Of a stretch of DNA of 21,037 bases, positions 18,811 through 21,037 are shown in pieces; positions within the stretch are counted from its first letter, which is position 1, and each line of letters starts with the position of its first letter. The notes beneath the pieces are model-generated. The model was not told where the DNA came from. It searched no databases and saw only the letters and a list, made by a program, of their open reading frames with translations. The DNA comes from Mnemiopsis leidyi (Eukaryota; Ctenophora; Tentaculata; Lobata; Bolinopsidae). Where the stretch lies: NCBI GenBank assembly GCA_000226015.1, contig JH155499.1, forward strand, positions 59,861-80,897. Direction: 5' to 3'. The position numbers were made by a program, and so were the translations under genes.

Positions 18811-19221
18811 CTACGCTGCGTTTCCAGATGTTTGTTTCCCGACCTGGGGGACCGTGAGAAGATGGTGGAGACTAACCTGCTGACCACGCAAGATGCGTGG
18901 GAGATTGCGTCCTGAACCTCCTCTATCTTCCTCTCCCCCCCTCCTCTCTCTCCCTCCCCCCATCTGATCCCACAAAAGTATACCGCCGTCACACTGATAA
19001 TCTCTCTCCCTGTGAAAATCAGAAAAGTGTCGCGCTGTAACGCCACATCTTGATAACGAGACTGCGAACTTCACACCCGGCCCACAGAAACCTCTACCCC
19101 AAAAGTCCGGTGAATTTCTGGGACACTTCAGGGAATTTGGCTCCAGATTATCAAGCTCATTATTGCATCCCAGGAGCGGTAATGAGATTAGTAGGATTGT
19201 GAGTATCAGAAACCCGTGCAT
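18811..19221 (-). CDS. Weak candidate: secreted-protein-like reading frame
   Basis: From the ATG at 19221 (- strand) the frame begins MHGFLILTILLISLPLLGCN, a textbook-looking signal peptide with a short polar start, a leucine/isoleucine core and a possible cut after LLGC or nearby. It is followed by a segment with several cysteines (LKCPRNS, GFCGPG, LSRCG, YQCDGG). The tail becomes G/E/R-rich, where it crosses the reverse of a polypyrimidine tract, and is unlikely to be real protein. Possible donors occur at GGG|GTAGAG and GGCG|GTATAC, so only a first exon might be real. The frame also extends upstream to 19344. I recognise no family, and a chance open frame is the more likely explanation. 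Confidence 0.15.
   Translation of the reverse strand: MHGFLILTILLISLPLLGCNNELDNLEPNSLKCPRNSPDFWGRGFCGPGVKFAVSLSRCGVTARHFSDFHRERDYQCDGGILLWDQMGGGRERRGGEEDRGGSGRNLPRILRGQQVSLHHLLTVPQVGKQTSGNAA
18917..18962 (+). repeat. Polypyrimidine (C/T) tract
   Basis: About 46 nt of almost pure C and T on the + strand. Such tracts can form triplex DNA or simply be low-complexity sequence. Confidence 0.8.
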
Positions 19222-19579
19222 TGCTTTGTGGTGACGGGTAGAGGGAGACGACGGTCGCATTTTGTCAGCTTTGTTCACCGGTCGAGGTGACGTTATACGT
19301 TGAGGTTGGTGGATATTTGGCGCTCTGCCAATTATTCTAGCCAAGTGCCAACCACTTTGTAATTTGTCGTGTGCGATGTGTGAATCAAAAGTGTTGCAAC
19401 CATTTGCTGAAAGATTGCTACCTTTCTCTGTCTGCTCAACTTGTTAGAGTAGCCCGGTTTTTATTTGTAATCCAAGTTCTCCTAATTTTTCGTACACTTC
19501 TTTCATATTGTTAAACAAAATTCTCCTGCCTCTCCCTTGTTAACAGTTACAACCCCTCAACAAACTATGCTATTCACAA

Positions 19580-19664
19580 ACTTCTCTCTCCTCCTTACCC
19601 CAGTATCCCATCCCTCTCTCTCCCTTGTTCCCTCCCTCTTTTTCACTCTCTCCCCCTTTCTTCA
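19580..19664 (+). repeat. Pyrimidine-rich low-complexity tract
   Basis: C/T-rich sequence (CTCTCTCCC-type) with few purines, immediately before the two minisatellites. No function apparent. Confidence 0.7.
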
Positions 19665-19747
19665 CAAATAACATGACCACCTGCCAACCACAAACCCCTG
19701 ACAGGGTGACCGGCCCTCACAACTTGGTTCCCGTCGCTCTTCCCCAG

Positions 19748-19811
19748 AATATCGTGCCCCACAACACTTTGTCCCACAGAACATCGTGCCCCACAACACT
19801 ATGTCCCACAG
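19748..19811 (+). repeat. 32-bp tandem repeat x2
   Basis: 19748-19779 and 19780-19811 share ATCGTGCCCCACAACACT and GTCCCACAG and differ at two positions. The same CCCACA theme continues briefly on either side. Confidence 0.92.
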
Positions 19812-19908
19812 ATTTTTCCCGAGCGACCCTAACCCTATCGAAGTTTTCTGTTGTGGAGCAGTCCACGTCACAGGGGCAAAATCTCTTGGTAACAACGTTC
19901 TGGGGCAC

Positions 19909-20043
19909 GAGCTGTGTTTCAAGTTCTGTCCAGTCCAGAAAGACAGGGTCTGAGAGCTGTGTTCCAAGTTCTGTCCAGCACAGAAAGACAGGGTCTGAGA
20001 GCTGTGTTCCAAGTTCTGTCCAGCACAGGAAGACAGGGTCTGT
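19909..20043 (+). repeat. 45-bp minisatellite x3
   Basis: Three units start at 19909, 19954 and 19999, each beginning GAGCTGTGTT and containing AAGTTCTGTCCAG and AGACAGGGTCT. The second and third differ at very few positions. The unit is a multiple of three, which keeps frames open on both strands through the array; this explains the long frames here without requiring a gene. Confidence 0.93.
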
Positions 20044-20861
20044 GGGCCCTGGTGTTGTCACCACCCAGTTATCGCTGGTCATGACCTGTGTGTGTGTTAC
20101 TCCGCTGATACCCTCTCTCTAATTATGTCATTGACCGCACTGCTGGGAGAGTTGACAGGGAAGCCTTAGGGAAACGCATATCCCAGCTCTGCTATTCCGA
20201 TAGGCATTCCCTTTGTTTGGGTTCGCAGCGAGGCTGCTCTTTCTTCCTTCCTTCCTTCTGCATTTAACCGAAAGGAATTTTTTGTCCGCTTCTCTAGATT
20301 TTTGTCATTATTGTCCGTTGAATTTTTGTATGTGCACGTCGGCGCTTTTTTGTTGGCCGGTCATTAATTGTATCTAAATTTAGAGGGATCGTATTTTCAG
20401 AGCGCGGTTGAAATGTAGCGACGATTTCTCATTAAGAGTCTAGCAAGTTAGTCAGACAGCTCAGTGGAACCAGCTCTACGATAAGAGCTCACTTTCTCGC
20501 AACACAAACCCATTTAACTCCTTCATCTGTCGCTTCTGAGCAGCTGAAACATTTTTCAAACATCTCGAGTGGGACTTCCTTTCTTGTTTTGTCCTGCTAG
20601 CTCAATGAACACGTCTCGACTACTCAGACTTAAACCTTCGACACTTGTTGTCCCTCCCAGGTCAACAATTCAGCGGGGTTCTTCACGGCTCGTCGATCTC
20701 CGTATTTTATAATAGAGGTCTATAGTTGGGTTCACTCTTTTGTTGTTGACGTTTAGAAGTCTTATTAACCTGTACACATGTGACGGCCTGTTCCCAGGGA
20801 CTGCTGCCCGGTACAATTGCTGTCAGGCAACTTCCCTGAAGTTCTCTGGCACGGCCCTGCG

Positions 20862-20989
20862 CACGTGACCAATTAACCTCCGCTAATTGCGTGGTTGTTG
20901 TAGGCACGTGCTCCTCGGGGGAGCATGTGCGTATGACTTGATAGTGTGAGACCGTGAGTTCAGTTGCCATGATAACGCATGTGCACGTG
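20862..20989. promoter_or_regulatory. Cluster of three CACGTG E-boxes with a CCAAT box
   Basis: CACGTG occurs at 20862-20867, 20905-20910 and 20984-20989, and CCAAT lies at 20869-20873 directly beside the first. CACGTG is bound by bHLH-zip factors (USF, MYC/MAX, MITF/TFE, CLOCK families). Three exact sites in 128 bp is denser than elsewhere in the window. It could be an intronic enhancer or an alternative promoter. Function is inferred only. Confidence 0.4.
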
Positions 20990-21037
20990 TACCATCAACC
21001 CAGCAGTGCTATAGCAGGCAGCACCCTCGCCTCCCCC

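Larger units (their letters stand above)
13893..21037 (+). other. Atrophin intron 7, at least 7.1 kb, runs off the window
   Basis: Starts with the consensus donor GTAAGA. I looked for the next atrophin exon (ELM2 continuation with W.PG) and found none, so the intron probably extends past the window. It contains a 9-bp hairpin (15106-15128), a 36-bp-spaced duplication (16035-16096), polypyrimidine tracts (18917-18962, 19580-19664), two minisatellites (19748-20043), a weak minus-strand frame (18811-19221) and an E-box cluster (20862-20989). Otherwise I see no gene or mobile element. Confidence 0.7.

Noticed and set aside
19625-20122. 165-codon + strand frame and overlapping minus-strand frames with internal peptide repeats
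   Set aside because: Openness comes from a 45-bp minisatellite (multiple of three) and C/T-rich DNA. Frames are open on both strands, and there is no recognisable domain and no splice support.
13893-21037. Further atrophin exons (rest of ELM2, SANT) in the right third
   Set aside because: I searched by eye for the W.PG and A-K-L-P-D type continuation in all forward frames and found none bounded by splice signals. The next exon is probably outside the window.

Overview
The window is nuclear DNA from an animal. It has short exons separated by long AT-rich introns with GT...AG borders, a tRNA-derived SINE, a Penelope-like retroelement relic, a TA-flanked MITE, long (TG)n/(CA)n microsatellites and several minisatellites. 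There is no bacterial-style gene packing. The mix of repeats fits an invertebrate, possibly a lophotrochozoan, but the sequence does not fix the species.

The one gene I can support runs on the + strand from an ATG at 5391. It encodes the N-terminal part of an atrophin/RERE-type corepressor (Drosophila Grunge, vertebrate RERE). Six coding exons are visible: 5391-5489, 8468-8588, 9562-9632, 11078-11168, 12211-12321 and 13844-13892. They encode a basic, serine-rich N-terminus, the first and last parts of a BAH domain, and the first part of an ELM2 domain. The best anchor is the last exon pair, which reads NPSSR-RLASTQGEIKIG-SSHQ against the RERE/MTA pattern NP..RRL.STQGEI.VG.SHQ. The gene continues past the window's right end. 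The final intron is longer than 7.1 kb, and I found no later exon (rest of ELM2, SANT) in it.

The middle of the BAH domain, which usually carries a W-[FY]-Y-R strand, is not found between 9633 and 11077. That interval contains an assembly gap of ten Ns, flanked by (TG)60 on the left and (CA)n on the right. Splicing the two flanking exons directly breaks the frame, so an exon of length 3n+1 is probably hidden there. An in-frame but poor alternative acceptor exists.

Layout. 1-600: AT-rich, ending in a GC-rich hairpin. 1195-2450: decayed Penelope-like reverse transcriptase on the - strand with an inverted arm. 2461-2725: tRNA-headed SINE. 3089-3691: 603-bp pogo/Tigger-like MITE. 3692-5390: AT-rich upstream or 5' UTR-intron sequence. 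5391-13892: atrophin exons. 13893-21037: large intron with minisatellites, polypyrimidine tracts, a weak minus-strand secreted-protein-like ORF and a cluster of three CACGTG boxes at the right edge.
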